Source: Pseudomonadota bacterium (GTDB lineage: Bacteria > Pseudomonadota > Alphaproteobacteria > Acetobacterales > Acetobacteraceae). Taken from it: a stretch of DNA of 52,884 nucleotides. The position numbers and the translations under genes are program-made. The notes below the pieces were generated by a model, which saw nothing but the letters and a program-made list of their open reading frames with translations, searched no databases and was not told the DNA's origin. The DNA lies in the NCBI GenBank assembly GCA_018240405.1, contig JAFEFW010000005.1, positions 1-52,884 of the forward strand. The letters run 5' to 3'. Shown in pieces: positions 11,991-21,208 of the stretch. Position 1 is the first letter of the stretch. Every line of letters begins with the position of its first letter.

Positions 11991-12030
11991 TTGATCCATT
12001 GAGACCGATCAAAGCATGTTCTTGAGAACA
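11991..12030. promoter_or_regulatory. Stacked inverted repeats before the ppk2 operon
   Basis: TTGATC (11991-11996) and GATCAA (12007-12012) form one inverted repeat with a 10-base spacer. TGTTCT and AGAACA (12017-12022 and 12025-12030) form a second with a 2-base spacer. They lie 40-79 bases before the start at 12070, where an operator would be expected. The FNR consensus needs a 4-base spacer, so FNR is unlikely. Confidence 0.35.
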
Positions 12031-12069
12031 CAATAAAATGAAGTCCAGGTACATGTGGAGGGGAAGGCC

Positions 12070-12576
12070 ATGAGTGACCGACAGACACTTTCCGTCGCCG
12101 GGATGTTTGCAGACCGGGATGCCCGTCGCCGCCGCGAACGCGAAGCAGAAGAGCAGCTAAGGCGCAAGCAGGACGAGGAACTGGCTGCCTTCAAGAAGCG
12201 CCTCGACGAATTTCAGTTGACCCAGCATGGCATTGACCTAGCGATGGAAAAGATCAGGCGTGCGTTTGATCGCGGCGAGACGGAGCTGATGTTCGCATCG
12301 TTTCCCAGCAGCTTCTGCACCGACGATGGCCGCTCAGTCCTCAACGCGGGCGCCCCGCCAATCGTCAAGCCAGACAAGAACGCGCCGAAGCCCGAAGTTC
12401 CGGACTGGATCAACACCATGCCGAAGGGTGCGCGCGTCGTATACGACTATTGGAAGGCGAACATGGAGCCGGGTGGTTTCAAGCTGAGCGCACGCGTCAT
12501 CAACTTCCCAGATGGAAAGCCGGGTGACGTCGGGCTCTTCTTCTCGTGGCCGAAAGACCTGTCGGGAGAAGGCTGA
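12070..12576 (+). CDS. Hypothetical protein with charged coiled-coil N-terminus
   Basis: This 168-residue soluble protein is not in a family I recognise. Residues about 14-50 are a highly charged helix (DARRRREREAEEQLRRKQDE) that probably forms a coiled coil. The C-terminal half has an aromatic, beta-like pattern ending in GLFFSWPKDLSG. I chose ATG 12070, preceded by GGAGGGGAAGG, over the in-frame ATG at 12055 that lies inside the same purine-rich site. It ends one base before ppk2, so it is probably co-translated with the polyphosphate kinase and may work with it. Confidence 0.6.
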   Translation: MSDRQTLSVAGMFADRDARRRREREAEEQLRRKQDEELAAFKKRLDEFQLTQHGIDLAMEKIRRAFDRGETELMFASFPSSFCTDDGRSVLNAGAPPIVKPDKNAPKPEVPDWINTMPKGARVVYDYWKANMEPGGFKLSARVINFPDGKPGDVGLFFSWPKDLSGEG

Positions 12577-12577
12577 C

Positions 12578-13459
12578 ATGAGCGCTGCGAAAGAGGCCAA
12601 AAAGGCCAAGAAGGCGGAAAAGGAAGCGCGCCGCGCGGCCGCGGCGCAGCCGGCGGCGCCGGAAGGAGCCACCAAGCTGTCCGGCAAGGACTACGAACGG
12701 GAGCTGGCCAAGCTGCATGTTGAGCTGGTCAAGCTGCAGCAATGGGTCGTGCACAAGAAGCTGCGGGTTTGCATTGTGTTTGAAGGACGCGATGGGGCCG
12801 GGAAGGGCGGCACGATCAAAGCCATCACAGAGCGCGTCAGCCCGCGCATCTTTCGCGTCGTCGCCTTGCCTGCGCCCACGGAGCGCGAGCGCTCGCAGAT
12901 GTATATCCAGCGCTACATCCCGCACCTGCCGGCCGGTGGCGAGATCGTGATCTTCGACCGCAGTTGGTACAACCGGGCGGGCGTCGAGCGGGTGATGGGC
13001 TTTTGCACGGAGCAGCAGGCAGATCGCTTCCTCGCCATGACCCCGGCGGTTGAAAGGGCCATGACCGAGTCGGGAATCATCCTGATCAAATACTGGCTGG
13101 AGGTCAGCGAGAAGGAACAGACGCGCCGTCTGGAAGCGCGGATCAACGATGGGCGCAAGACCTGGAAGCTGTCGCCGATGGACCTCGAGTCGTACAGCCG
13201 CTGGTACGACTACTCCCGAGCGCGGGACGCGATGTTCAAGGCCAGCGACACGCCCTGGGCGCCGTGGTTCGTCGTGCATTCCGATGACAAGAAGCGCGCA
13301 CGGCTGAACACGATCACGCACCTGCTCAAGCAGATTCCTTATGAGGATCTGCCGAAGCAGAAAATTGAGCTGCCCAAACGCCAGAAGCCGCACGGGTATC
13401 AGGAGGCGAACTACCCGTTCAAGTTCGTCCCTGAACTGGACTGGCGCCCGTCCGCATGA
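12578..13459 (+). CDS. ppk2: Polyphosphate kinase 2 (PPK2) family protein
   Basis: The 293-residue protein has the PPK2 Walker A loop GRDGAGKGG at residues 70-78 and the Walker B block FDRSWYNRAGVERVMG at about residues 126-141, with the lid segment between. PPK2 enzymes transfer phosphate between polyphosphate and nucleotides. The block following Walker B and the one-domain length resemble class I enzymes, which phosphorylate nucleoside diphosphates. A charged Lys/Ala-rich N-terminal extension (residues 1-30) precedes the domain. The gene is tightly packed between an unknown protein and a DUF2254 membrane protein, whose start overlaps its stop. Confidence 0.9.
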   Translation: MSAAKEAKKAKKAEKEARRAAAAQPAAPEGATKLSGKDYERELAKLHVELVKLQQWVVHKKLRVCIVFEGRDGAGKGGTIKAITERVSPRIFRVVALPAPTERERSQMYIQRYIPHLPAGGEIVIFDRSWYNRAGVERVMGFCTEQQADRFLAMTPAVERAMTESGIILIKYWLEVSEKEQTRRLEARINDGRKTWKLSPMDLESYSRWYDYSRARDAMFKASDTPWAPWFVVHSDDKKRARLNTITHLLKQIPYEDLPKQKIELPKRQKPHGYQEANYPFKFVPELDWRPSA

Positions 13460-14769
13460 CGACCTGGCTGATCCCGGGCGTCTATCTGGCGGTCGGGATC
13501 ATCTGCGGCTTTATCGTCCCGCGGCTGGAGCAGGCCTACCTGCCGGCCTACGACCATGGTGTGGCCGTCGGGTCTGCGTTGGCATTCTTCGGCGCGATCA
13601 GTTCCGGCATGTTGGCACTGGTCGGCATCGTCTTCGCCATCGCCTTTGTGATGGTGCAGTTCAGCACGGCCGCCTACTCGCCGCGGCTCGTGATCATGTT
13701 CACTCACCGTCCGATCCTGGCGCACACGCTGGGAATCTTCTTCGCGACGTTCGTCATGTCGCTATCGGCTGTGGGCTGGACCGATCGCAGCGGTTCCGGG
13801 GTCGTGCCGGTCTTGACGATGGACATCGTGCTGGTTCTGGTCATCGTCAGTCTACTGGCCTTCGCCCTGCTGATCCGCAGCCTGAACGATCTGCTGATCC
13901 AGAACGTGCTGGCGAATGTGGGAGAGAGCGGGCGGGCGGTGATCGGCGCGTTGTTCCAGCGCCTTCCCCGAGGTGCCGCTCATGCGCCGGAGCCGGGAGC
14001 GGTGCCGGACGGCCCGGTGACCCAGACCCTCGTCTATTCGGGTCACCCTCGCACCATCACCCGATTCAACATAACGCGCTTGACGGCCCTGGCTCGGGCT
14101 GCGGACGCCGTTATTGTGCTCGACTGCGCGGTTGGGGATACGGTTGTCGAGGACACGGTGCTGGCGCGTGTCATTGGCGGCCGTCGTCCAGTACCCGAAC
14201 CAGCCCTGCTGCGGGCCATTGGCCGCGGCAACGGTCGAACCTTTGAGCAGGACCCCAAGTATGCAATCCGACTGCTGGTTGATATCGGCATCCGTGCGCT
14301 ATCACCGGCCGTCAACGACCCCACCACTGCTGTGCAGGCAATCGACCAGATTGAAGATCTGCTGCAGAGGCTTGGGCAGAGTGACCTGGAAGCTGGACGG
14401 ATAAAGGACACGCAGGGCACGCTCCGCGTGGTCCTCCCGATGCCAGTGTGGGCCGACTACCTTACCTTGTCGTTCGACGAAATCCGCCAGTACGGCATGA
14501 CGTCGGTGCAGGTGCTCCGCCGGCTACGGGCGGCACTGCAGAGCCTTGCGGACGGTGCGGCACCCGAAGATCGCCGGTTTGCAGCACGGCACTATCTGGA
14601 GCGTCTCGACGCTGGTGTCGGTGGCCGCGCGTTCGATGCCGAGGATACCCGGAATTCCCTTCAGGTCGACAGGCAGGGCCTGGGTCTCTCCCGTGGTACC
14701 GGTGTGCGAGCGGCAGCGTCCGCTCGGCGACTCTACGATGCGCCAGCGGATCACGACCCGTCAGTTTGA
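13456..14769 (+). CDS. DUF2254 domain membrane protein
   Basis: The 437-residue protein starts in an ATGA overlap with ppk2. Four hydrophobic helices lie at about residues 5-25, 37-65, 90-112 and 120-142. The VGIVFAIAFVMVQFSTAAYSP block and the later IRALSPAVNDPTTAVQAID block are typical of DUF2254. The large C-terminal part should face the cytoplasm. The function is unknown; coupling with PPK2 hints at a role in phosphate or energy homeostasis. The last 40 residues are Arg/Ala-rich and look unconserved. Confidence 0.85.
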   Translation: MTTWLIPGVYLAVGIICGFIVPRLEQAYLPAYDHGVAVGSALAFFGAISSGMLALVGIVFAIAFVMVQFSTAAYSPRLVIMFTHRPILAHTLGIFFATFVMSLSAVGWTDRSGSGVVPVLTMDIVLVLVIVSLLAFALLIRSLNDLLIQNVLANVGESGRAVIGALFQRLPRGAAHAPEPGAVPDGPVTQTLVYSGHPRTITRFNITRLTALARAADAVIVLDCAVGDTVVEDTVLARVIGGRRPVPEPALLRAIGRGNGRTFEQDPKYAIRLLVDIGIRALSPAVNDPTTAVQAIDQIEDLLQRLGQSDLEAGRIKDTQGTLRVVLPMPVWADYLTLSFDEIRQYGMTSVQVLRRLRAALQSLADGAAPEDRRFAARHYLERLDAGVGGRAFDAEDTRNSLQVDRQGLGLSRGTGVRAAASARRLYDAPADHDPSV

Positions 14770-14845
14770 GCACGCTGGCAACAGAAATGTTCGCCCACAG
14801 CTCCAACGTGGTGATCCGTGCTCGACTCGTCGAGTTTGACGCTGC

Positions 14846-14875
14846 GGGACAAGGACCCCCGTACGGTCCTTGCCC
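14846..14875. terminator. Hairpin between convergent genes, possibly bidirectional
   Basis: GGGACAAGGACC pairs with GGTCCTTGCCC with one bulged A and a short CCCGTAC loop. GGTTT follows on the plus strand. It lies between the DUF2254 gene and the convergent DUF2252 gene, so it may end transcription from either side; the T-run is short. Confidence 0.55.
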
Positions 14876-14914
14876 GGTTTCTGCCACTCAACTGTAATCG
14901 TAGCGGGCCTCGCT

Positions 14915-16369
14915 TCAGGCCTCCAGGAAAGCCCTGACCTTTCCCTTGCGCACGGCCGCCTTCAGCGTGGCATGATCACGTTCAGCTTGGTCTGCGTAGG
15001 TCATGGCGAAGTCGCCCATCGCCTTGTCAAACACGTCATTGCCACCGAGATAGCCGCTGATCATTGCCGCATCGCCAGATTTGGCATGGGCGCGGGCCAG
15101 CACCCAGCCACAGGCGCGGGCGTAGACAGTGAGCAGCGTCTTGTCGAACGTCTCGACCAGCGCCTTGATCTTCGCATCGCGCAGTTGACGCACGTAGAAT
15201 TGCCGCCCATTTGCCTGCGCCGTAACCCAGCCGAGGAACATGTCGGAGGCCGGTTGTGTCAGCCGTTGTCCCGCCACGACCCGCTGGCCGTGATGCGAGT
15301 ATTCGCTGGCCCCGGCATAAGGTTCGAGCACTGAGGCCACCGCCTCCTTGAACTGCAGGAACAGCGGATCATTCGATGCCGACATCATCAGCGCAATCCA
15401 GCAGCGTCGCCCGACGCTGCCGACGCCGACCACTTTCATGGCGGCATCCACCAAATGATACCGATCGAGCAGTACGCGGCGATCGTCAGGCAGTGTCTCG
15501 CGGTAGGACGCCATCACTTGCGACAGCACGGCATGAAAGTCCGGAGCCCGTGTGACTTCCGGATGGAAGATCAGCGGCGGTGTGTCGCGAATGCCCAACC
15601 TGCCGCCGACCACATCAGCCAGCTTGGGAAAATCGGCTTCGGAGCCGTCCTGCTGTGCGATCTTGGCTACACGCTTTCGTATGCGAGCCTGCTCCGCTGG
15701 CGGGACAAGGCTGATGACGTCCTCCGAGGTAATCCGAGCGTACCACACATCTATCGGATGCATTTCGGCAAAAGACCGCATCCGCTTTCTATAGGACCGT
15801 GTGGCGGCTACTGCTGCATCGCGGGCGTCGCTGTCCGACATGTTGTTGGCGCGCGCCGCCAGTACAAAAGAAGCAGCCAGACGCTTGATGTCCCACTCCC
15901 ACGGCGCCGGCAGCGTCTCGTCGAAATCATTGATGTCGAACAGAATGCTGCGCTCCGGCGTGGCGAAGCCACCGAAATTCATCAGGTGGCAATCGCCGCA
16001 AGCCTGCACGCGCACGTCTGTGGCCGGCGTAGTAGCAAGGTCAGCAGCCATTAATGCGGCCGAACCACGATAGAATGCGAACGGTGATTGCATCATCCGG
16101 CCGTATCGGATGGGAACAAGGTCCGCTACACGGTCACCGTCACTGGCCATCAGCGTATCGACCGGATCGGTCCGGCTCTCGGCCCGCTTCCACTTGGCGT
16201 GTTCCACGCGCGGCGTTCGGTCACGCAAGGCCTTGCCGGCGGTGAAGCGCTCTTCGGTCGAAAGCTGGCGCTCCACGGCTGGTGCGGTGGGGTGGACAGG
16301 CGGATCGACTTTTGTCGCATTGGTAACGGCGGATTCTTCAAGATGCCGTCGTGTTTTCGCCTTTTCCAT
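14915..16369 (-). CDS. DUF2252 family protein
   Basis: The 484-residue protein carries the DUF2252 core: RYGRMMQSPFAFYRGSA, then GDCHLMNFGGF, then FDINDFDETLPAPWEWDIKR (about residues 88-165), followed by the late block YVRQLRDAKIK. The fold is related to protein and aminoglycoside kinases and the HLMNFG / DINDFD residues resemble their catalytic and metal-binding loops, but the substrate is unknown. The first 50 residues look disordered. GGGGGAA precedes the ATG. It is divergent from a lipoprotein gene across a 257-base region. Confidence 0.88.
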   Translation of the reverse strand: MEKAKTRRHLEESAVTNATKVDPPVHPTAPAVERQLSTEERFTAGKALRDRTPRVEHAKWKRAESRTDPVDTLMASDGDRVADLVPIRYGRMMQSPFAFYRGSAALMAADLATTPATDVRVQACGDCHLMNFGGFATPERSILFDINDFDETLPAPWEWDIKRLAASFVLAARANNMSDSDARDAAVAATRSYRKRMRSFAEMHPIDVWYARITSEDVISLVPPAEQARIRKRVAKIAQQDGSEADFPKLADVVGGRLGIRDTPPLIFHPEVTRAPDFHAVLSQVMASYRETLPDDRRVLLDRYHLVDAAMKVVGVGSVGRRCWIALMMSASNDPLFLQFKEAVASVLEPYAGASEYSHHGQRVVAGQRLTQPASDMFLGWVTAQANGRQFYVRQLRDAKIKALVETFDKTLLTVYARACGWVLARAHAKSGDAAMISGYLGGNDVFDKAMGDFAMTYADQAERDHATLKAAVRKGKVRAFLEA

Positions 16370-16626
16370 GATGTTCCCCCTTCATATGCCGGCAATGACC
16401 ACCGGTTATTTATCGTCACAATGATTGACCCCATCCTTGATCGTCATCAACAAAATCTCGACAAGTTTGGAGTGGCTTTTTATTTGAAGGGGGTGAAGTT
16501 GCGTCATGCGGGCGCGGCCAGGGGGGATCAAAGGGCCGGGCGATGTCGGGCAGGTCGATACCGTACTTGCGCCGGATCATTGCGCATAGACCACCTGCGC
16601 TTATGACCGCGCGTGAAGGATAGTTC

Positions 16627-17721
16627 ATGCATTTTGTCCGCTTCCTGCTGCGCCGCGCTGCGATCTGTGTCGTGCCGATTGCAATAGTCGGGTGCGGCTC
16701 CATTGGTCCGACCAGCATGCCGCGCGACCGGCTGGACTACCTGACCGCCGTGGCTGAATCATGGAAGGAGCAGACACTGCTCAACATTGTCCGACTGCGT
16801 TACGGCGATGCGCCAAGCTTTCTGGACGTGTCATCGGTGATCAGTGCCTATACGTTCCAGGGGCAACTATCGGCGGGCGGACAGCTCAGCTCCAACCTGA
16901 CCAACACGATCCCGCGCAGCTTCGGTACGGTCGGTGCATCCGCCGCCTACCAGGACCGGCCAACAATCTCGTACACGCCGCTGGCTGGCGAGAAGTTTGC
17001 CCGCAGCCTGCTGACGCCGCTGCCGCCGAGCGAGGTATTTGAGCTGATTCAGGCCGGCTACCCCGCGGACAATGTGCTGCTGGTCACAACGCGGGCGATC
17101 AACGGCGTCTACAACCGAACCGGAGTCGGCGCCCGTGCGCGCGACGCCGATCCGCAATTCTATGAGTTGATGGATGCGCTGCGGCGGTTGCAGCTGACAG
17201 GCTCGGTTAGCCTTCGCCTGGAAAAGAAGGGCAAGGATCAAATCGGCCTTCTCGTCCTATCCGGCCAGCGCAGTGCGGCGACCGATGAAGATCTCGTAAC
17301 CGTCCGGCGTATTCTTAGGGTAAAGCCCAATGATCGTGGCGAACTGCAGGTAGGTTTTGGCCTGTTGGCGCGCGGCCCGAACGAAATCTCGCTGCTGACG
17401 CGGTCGATGGTGGAAATACTTCTCGAGGTTGCTGCGGGCATTGAGGTTCCGCCTGAGCATATCGTTTCCGGCAGGACTGTGGCTTCAACCCGGCAATCGA
17501 CCGCGGATAACCCGCGCGACAAGCCACTCATCCGCATCATGGCTGGGCCGTCCTTGCCTAACGACGTTTATTCAGCGGTGCGGTATCGCGGCACCTGGTA
17601 CTGGATCGATGACAACGATCTGATGTCAAAGCGGGTCTTTACCTTTCTGATGATCTTTTTCTCGTTGGCGGAAACCGGTGTCACGCCGCAGGCGCCGGTG
17701 CTGACCGTGCCGGCAAGCTAA
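16627..17721 (+). CDS. Hypothetical lipoprotein
   Basis: A 364-residue protein with a lipoprotein signal peptide: positive N-terminus, hydrophobic core and lipobox IVGC with Cys23 as the lipidated residue. The mature part begins with a helical block (LDYLTAVAESWKEQTLLNIV), continues with Ser/Gly-rich segments and ends with a hydrophobic stretch (RVFTFLMIFFSLAE). I have seen similar long lipoproteins annotated only as hypothetical. AGGA lies before the ATG. The divergent DUF2252 gene and the convergent SulP gene give no functional hint. Confidence 0.7.
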   Translation: MHFVRFLLRRAAICVVPIAIVGCGSIGPTSMPRDRLDYLTAVAESWKEQTLLNIVRLRYGDAPSFLDVSSVISAYTFQGQLSAGGQLSSNLTNTIPRSFGTVGASAAYQDRPTISYTPLAGEKFARSLLTPLPPSEVFELIQAGYPADNVLLVTTRAINGVYNRTGVGARARDADPQFYELMDALRRLQLTGSVSLRLEKKGKDQIGLLVLSGQRSAATDEDLVTVRRILRVKPNDRGELQVGFGLLARGPNEISLLTRSMVEILLEVAAGIEVPPEHIVSGRTVASTRQSTADNPRDKPLIRIMAGPSLPNDVYSAVRYRGTWYWIDDNDLMSKRVFTFLMIFFSLAETGVTPQAPVLTVPAS

Positions 17722-17726
17722 TTTTC

Positions 17727-17741
17727 ATCCGCTTAGCGGAT
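17727..17741. terminator. Small hairpin between convergent genes
   Basis: ATCCGC and GCGGAT form a perfect 6-base-pair stem around TTA, 6 bases after the lipoprotein stop and inside the gap before the convergent SulP gene. On the minus strand GAAAATT follows, so only a weak terminator can be argued. Confidence 0.4.
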
Positions 17742-17870
17742 AATCGTAGAGTTCAAAGCAGCGCGGCCAACCCAGGCGACGAGGTAAACCACGAGTTGGG
17801 GTGGCCAGGTCCGCCGGTGCGCCAGTTGCTGTAAGTAGCGCAGTGCCAATGGTCTGGCGGCCGGAGGCGC

Positions 17871-19523
17871 TTAGCGATGTGCCACTGCGTCGAGCAGGCT
17901 GATGTGGTCCGCAATGCCGCCGATGCTCCCTTCCAGGCCTTCGGCGCGCAGCAGGTCGCGTACCGGTGACAGGGCGTTCGCTAGCACGAGGCGGACTCCT
18001 TGTTCCGCCAGTCGGTGTTGGAGATCTCCCAGCATGCGCGTGCCGGCGAGGTCCATGCGCGGCGACGCCGAGAGGTCGCAGACCACGCATTGCACGGTGC
18101 CGGGCGGAAAGGCTGCCAGGCGCGTCATAACGCTGGACAGCACGTAGTCCGCATTGAGGTAAAGCAGCGACGCCTCCGGCCGGAATGCCAGAACACCAGG
18201 CAGCGGCTCGTTTTGCGGGTGATGCAACAGGTCGGAAAACTGCTGCGTTCCCGGTATGCGTCCGAGGTACGCAACATGCGGGGCGGAATAACGGAACAGA
18301 AGCTGCAGCACCGATACCAGCGCGGCGAGTAGAATGCCCTGCAGGATGCCCAGCACCAGCACGCCAGCAAATGCCGTGCACGCATGCAGCAAGTCGACCC
18401 GGCTGACAGTGGCCATATGCAGTATCGCGCGTGCATCGATCAGCCCGCGGACGGCGAGCAGCACGACCGCGGCCAGGACGGCCTTCGGCAGGTCTGCCAG
18501 CAAGCCGGTCAGGAACAGCAGGCAAAACGCCAGCGTTACCGAAGCGAACATCAGCGACAGGCGGGAGCGCGCGCCTGCGCTCTCATTCACGGCCGTCTGC
18601 GACAAGCCTCCAGCGACGGGATAGCCGCCGATGAGCCCGGTAGCGAGATTGGCAGCCCCCAGTCCCAGGAACTCACGGCGTGGATTGATCTCCTGCCCGT
18701 GTTTCAGGGCAAAGGCACGTGCCGCGGCGACGCCCTCAATATAGGCCAGCAGGACGCAGCCGGCGGCAAGCGGCACAATGCCTTCATAGTTATGCAGCCG
18801 CAGGTCGGGCCAGACGAAGGACGGCAGTCCAGGCGGAATGACGCCGGTGACGGCCACGCCAAACCGTGACACGCCGAGCATTGAGGCGACGGCAATCGAA
18901 AGCGCCACGACAGCGAGCGAGATGGGCTTGCCCGGGAGAAACCGGTCGCCGGCGATCAGCAACGCCAGCACCGCGAGGCCAAACGCCAGCGTCGGCACAT
19001 TCGTCTGGTTGAGTTGTTGCAGCAGCAACAGGATACGCTCCGGCGTGCTGTGGCCGCCGCCGGGCACACCAAGCAGGGCCGGCATCTGGGTAAGCGCGAT
19101 GGTGAGCCCGGCACCAGCCTTGAACCCGGTCAGAACGCTGTCGCTGATCAGCTTGACCAGAACACTAAGGCGGAACAGCCACGCCAGCAGGCAAATCAGG
19201 CCTGCGACGACCGCCGTATTCACAACGATCTGGTAGGTGGCACCCGGGTTGTCACCGGCAATCGACCCGACCGTCCCGCCAATCATCAACGAGATCGCCG
19301 AGGTCGGGCCGACCGCAAGATATCGCGATGACCCAGCCAGGGCATATCCGAGCCCTCCGGCCATATACCCGTAAAGCCCGACCTGCGGCGGCAGGCCCGC
19401 CAGCGTTGCATATGCAAGCGAGACCGGAATCGCGTAGGCCGCGAGCGTTACTCCTGCAATCAGGTCATGCTGGACCGACGTAACGCGCGCCTGCAGCGGC
19501 GGCTGCGGGGACACAGGCTGCAT
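17871..19523 (-). CDS. SulP family inorganic anion transporter with STAS domain
   Basis: The 550-residue protein has the SulP transport core of about 10-14 helices, opening with DLIAGVTLAAYAIPVSLAYA and the family block LPPQVGLYGYMAGGLGYALAGSS, and a cytoplasmic STAS domain at about residues 430-550 (CDLSASPRMDLAGTRML). SulP proteins move sulfate, bicarbonate or dicarboxylates across the inner membrane; the substrate cannot be told from sequence alone. It is a single-gene unit, divergent from an MFS gene. Confidence 0.92.
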   Translation of the reverse strand: MQPVSPQPPLQARVTSVQHDLIAGVTLAAYAIPVSLAYATLAGLPPQVGLYGYMAGGLGYALAGSSRYLAVGPTSAISLMIGGTVGSIAGDNPGATYQIVVNTAVVAGLICLLAWLFRLSVLVKLISDSVLTGFKAGAGLTIALTQMPALLGVPGGGHSTPERILLLLQQLNQTNVPTLAFGLAVLALLIAGDRFLPGKPISLAVVALSIAVASMLGVSRFGVAVTGVIPPGLPSFVWPDLRLHNYEGIVPLAAGCVLLAYIEGVAAARAFALKHGQEINPRREFLGLGAANLATGLIGGYPVAGGLSQTAVNESAGARSRLSLMFASVTLAFCLLFLTGLLADLPKAVLAAVVLLAVRGLIDARAILHMATVSRVDLLHACTAFAGVLVLGILQGILLAALVSVLQLLFRYSAPHVAYLGRIPGTQQFSDLLHHPQNEPLPGVLAFRPEASLLYLNADYVLSSVMTRLAAFPPGTVQCVVCDLSASPRMDLAGTRMLGDLQHRLAEQGVRLVLANALSPVRDLLRAEGLEGSIGGIADHISLLDAVAHR

Positions 19524-19833
19524 GTCGTCACTCCGTCGCCTGAATCCGATGATGGCCGGTCCGCCGGCATGATTTTACAACCCGGCCCCGATGCCCTCGC
19601 CGACGTCTATACCGCGATCCGAGCGAAAGAATGTGAAAACTGTGAAGCGCACCGGGTGCGGTGGAGGTGGCGGTTTGGCATCCTGAACGGCCCTGGCTCG
19701 CGGGATCACACTGATCGCCTCACTTCGGCCGTAACCGAACCACCAGCTTGCGCATACCTGGTACAGTCAGCGCCATGATCCTTACCGCCCAGCGAATGCG
19801 GCAGATTGGGCGCCGCGACACGGGCAATGGCCA
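19524..19833. other. Divergent intergenic region
   Basis: These 310 bases between the SulP and MFS genes must contain both promoters. I see no supported gene. A short stem (GCCGG / CCGGC) lies near the SulP start and a TGTGAA direct repeat near 19635, neither strong enough to annotate. Confidence 0.4.
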
Positions 19834-21054
19834 ATGAGCACGCGCATCAGAGACGTCTCCGCGGAGTCGACGGAGATGGCGCGGGCCTGGCCGGCCGTGC
19901 TCGCCTGCTTCGCCACCGCGATTTTCGGCTGGGGTTTCGGCTTCACCGGCCTGTCGGTCTATCTGGCTGAGTTGCACCAGATTCGTGGTTGGCCAACGGC
20001 GCTGATCTCCAGCGCCATCACAGGCTATTACCTGTTTGGCGCGGTCTGCCTGACGCAAACCCATGTCGCGCTGCGCTGGTTCGGCCCGACGCGGCTCCTC
20101 GCCGTCGGCACAATCCTACTGGGCGGTGGCGCGATCTGGTTCAGCCGCAGCAACCACCCGTGGGAGTTGTTCGCTGCCGCTGCGGTCATGGGGGCCGGCT
20201 GGTCCTGCTGCACCTCAACTGCCATCTCGACCAGTCTGGCACTGTATTTTCAGCACCAGCGCGGGCTGGCAATCACGCTCGCCCTGAATGGCGCCAGCGC
20301 GGCTGGTTTTACCGTGGCGCCTGTGCTGGCCGCGCTGAGCCAGCGCCAGGGTGTCGAGACAGCGGTGCCACTGGTCGCCGTGGCGGCCTGGACCGTTGTG
20401 CTGCCGATGGTCGCCATCGCCTTTCCCAAACGGACGCGGCTTGTGACCAACGCAGTTGCCGCGGCGACAGCCGCGCCACATGTCACGACCGGCAACCTGC
20501 TGCGAAGTTGGCGGTTCTGGTCGATCTCGCTGCCGTTCGCGCTCGCCCTGGCCGCGCAGGTCGGCACGATCGTTCATCTGGTGTCCATGGTCCTGCCGGC
20601 GCTGGGACCGAGCGGGAGCGCGGCGGCGCTGGCGCTGACGTCGGTGGCGGCGATGGCGGGGCGTCTGGTGCTGGCGGGAGTCATCGACCGGCTGCCGCAG
20701 CGGCCCGCGGCAGCCGCCAGCGTGGTCAGCCAGGCGTGCGGCCTGGCGCTGATGCTGCTGTTCCTCGACCAGCCGGTCGCACTCTATGCCGGCTGCATCC
20801 TGTTCGGCCTGTCGGTCGGTAATGTGATCACGTTCCCGGCGCTGATCGTGCAGCGCGAGTTCCCGGCGACCGTGTTCAGTCGGGTCATCAGCCTCAGTTC
20901 TGCCTGCGGTCAGTTCACCTTCGCCCTGTCACCCGCCCTGCTGGGAGCAATCCGCGACATGACCGGCAGCTACGGCCCGGTTCTGGCGCTATGCATCGGT
21001 TTTCAGATTGCCGCCGCTGTGCTGGTGGCGCGGCAACCATCCGCTCGGGTGTGA
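19834..21054 (+). CDS. Major facilitator superfamily transporter
   Basis: The 406-residue protein has about twelve hydrophobic helices, a central cytoplasmic loop near residues 195-215 and the second-half motif ITFPALIVQREFP. The overall pattern (GWGFGFTGLSVYLAELHQIRGW at the start, RGLAITLALNGASAAG in helix 5) is like monocarboxylate-type MFS permeases. The substrate is not determinable. It is unrelated in sequence to the other MFS protein at 476-1687. The ferritin-like gene follows after 154 bases. Confidence 0.85.
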   Translation: MSTRIRDVSAESTEMARAWPAVLACFATAIFGWGFGFTGLSVYLAELHQIRGWPTALISSAITGYYLFGAVCLTQTHVALRWFGPTRLLAVGTILLGGGAIWFSRSNHPWELFAAAAVMGAGWSCCTSTAISTSLALYFQHQRGLAITLALNGASAAGFTVAPVLAALSQRQGVETAVPLVAVAAWTVVLPMVAIAFPKRTRLVTNAVAAATAAPHVTTGNLLRSWRFWSISLPFALALAAQVGTIVHLVSMVLPALGPSGSAAALALTSVAAMAGRLVLAGVIDRLPQRPAAAASVVSQACGLALMLLFLDQPVALYAGCILFGLSVGNVITFPALIVQREFPATVFSRVISLSSACGQFTFALSPALLGAIRDMTGSYGPVLALCIGFQIAAAVLVARQPSARV

Positions 21055-21208
21055 CGCGTCCGCCACGGTGCGGCCAGTCCGTGACGCTACTGCCGCGCGT
21101 GATCCCGCTCCGGTCGCGGTGCCACTTTGATCGACGCCGGGCTGGGCTATATAGCCCTGTCATGCACCGCAGCATCGCTTCGCGTACCCGACCCGGCATG
21201 GCGCGGCC

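Larger units (their letters stand above)
11432..12069. other. Gene-poor region with repeats and palindromes
   Basis: The 638 bases hold no reading frame I can support. From left to right they contain a degenerate inverted-repeat element (11624-11731), a perfect 14-base palindrome (11805-11818) and a cluster of inverted repeats just before the gene at 12070. The last 250 bases are clearly richer in A and T than the flanks and probably contain the promoter of the ppk2 operon. Confidence 0.55.

Noticed and set aside
11991-12012. FNR/Anr box before the ppk2 operon
   Set aside because: The half-sites resemble TTGAT and ATCAA but the spacer is 10-12 bases, not the required 4.
17725-18525. 266-codon minus-strand frame at the end of the SulP gene
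   Set aside because: It shares bases with the SulP STAS domain in another frame and shows only Arg/Pro-rich low-complexity sequence.
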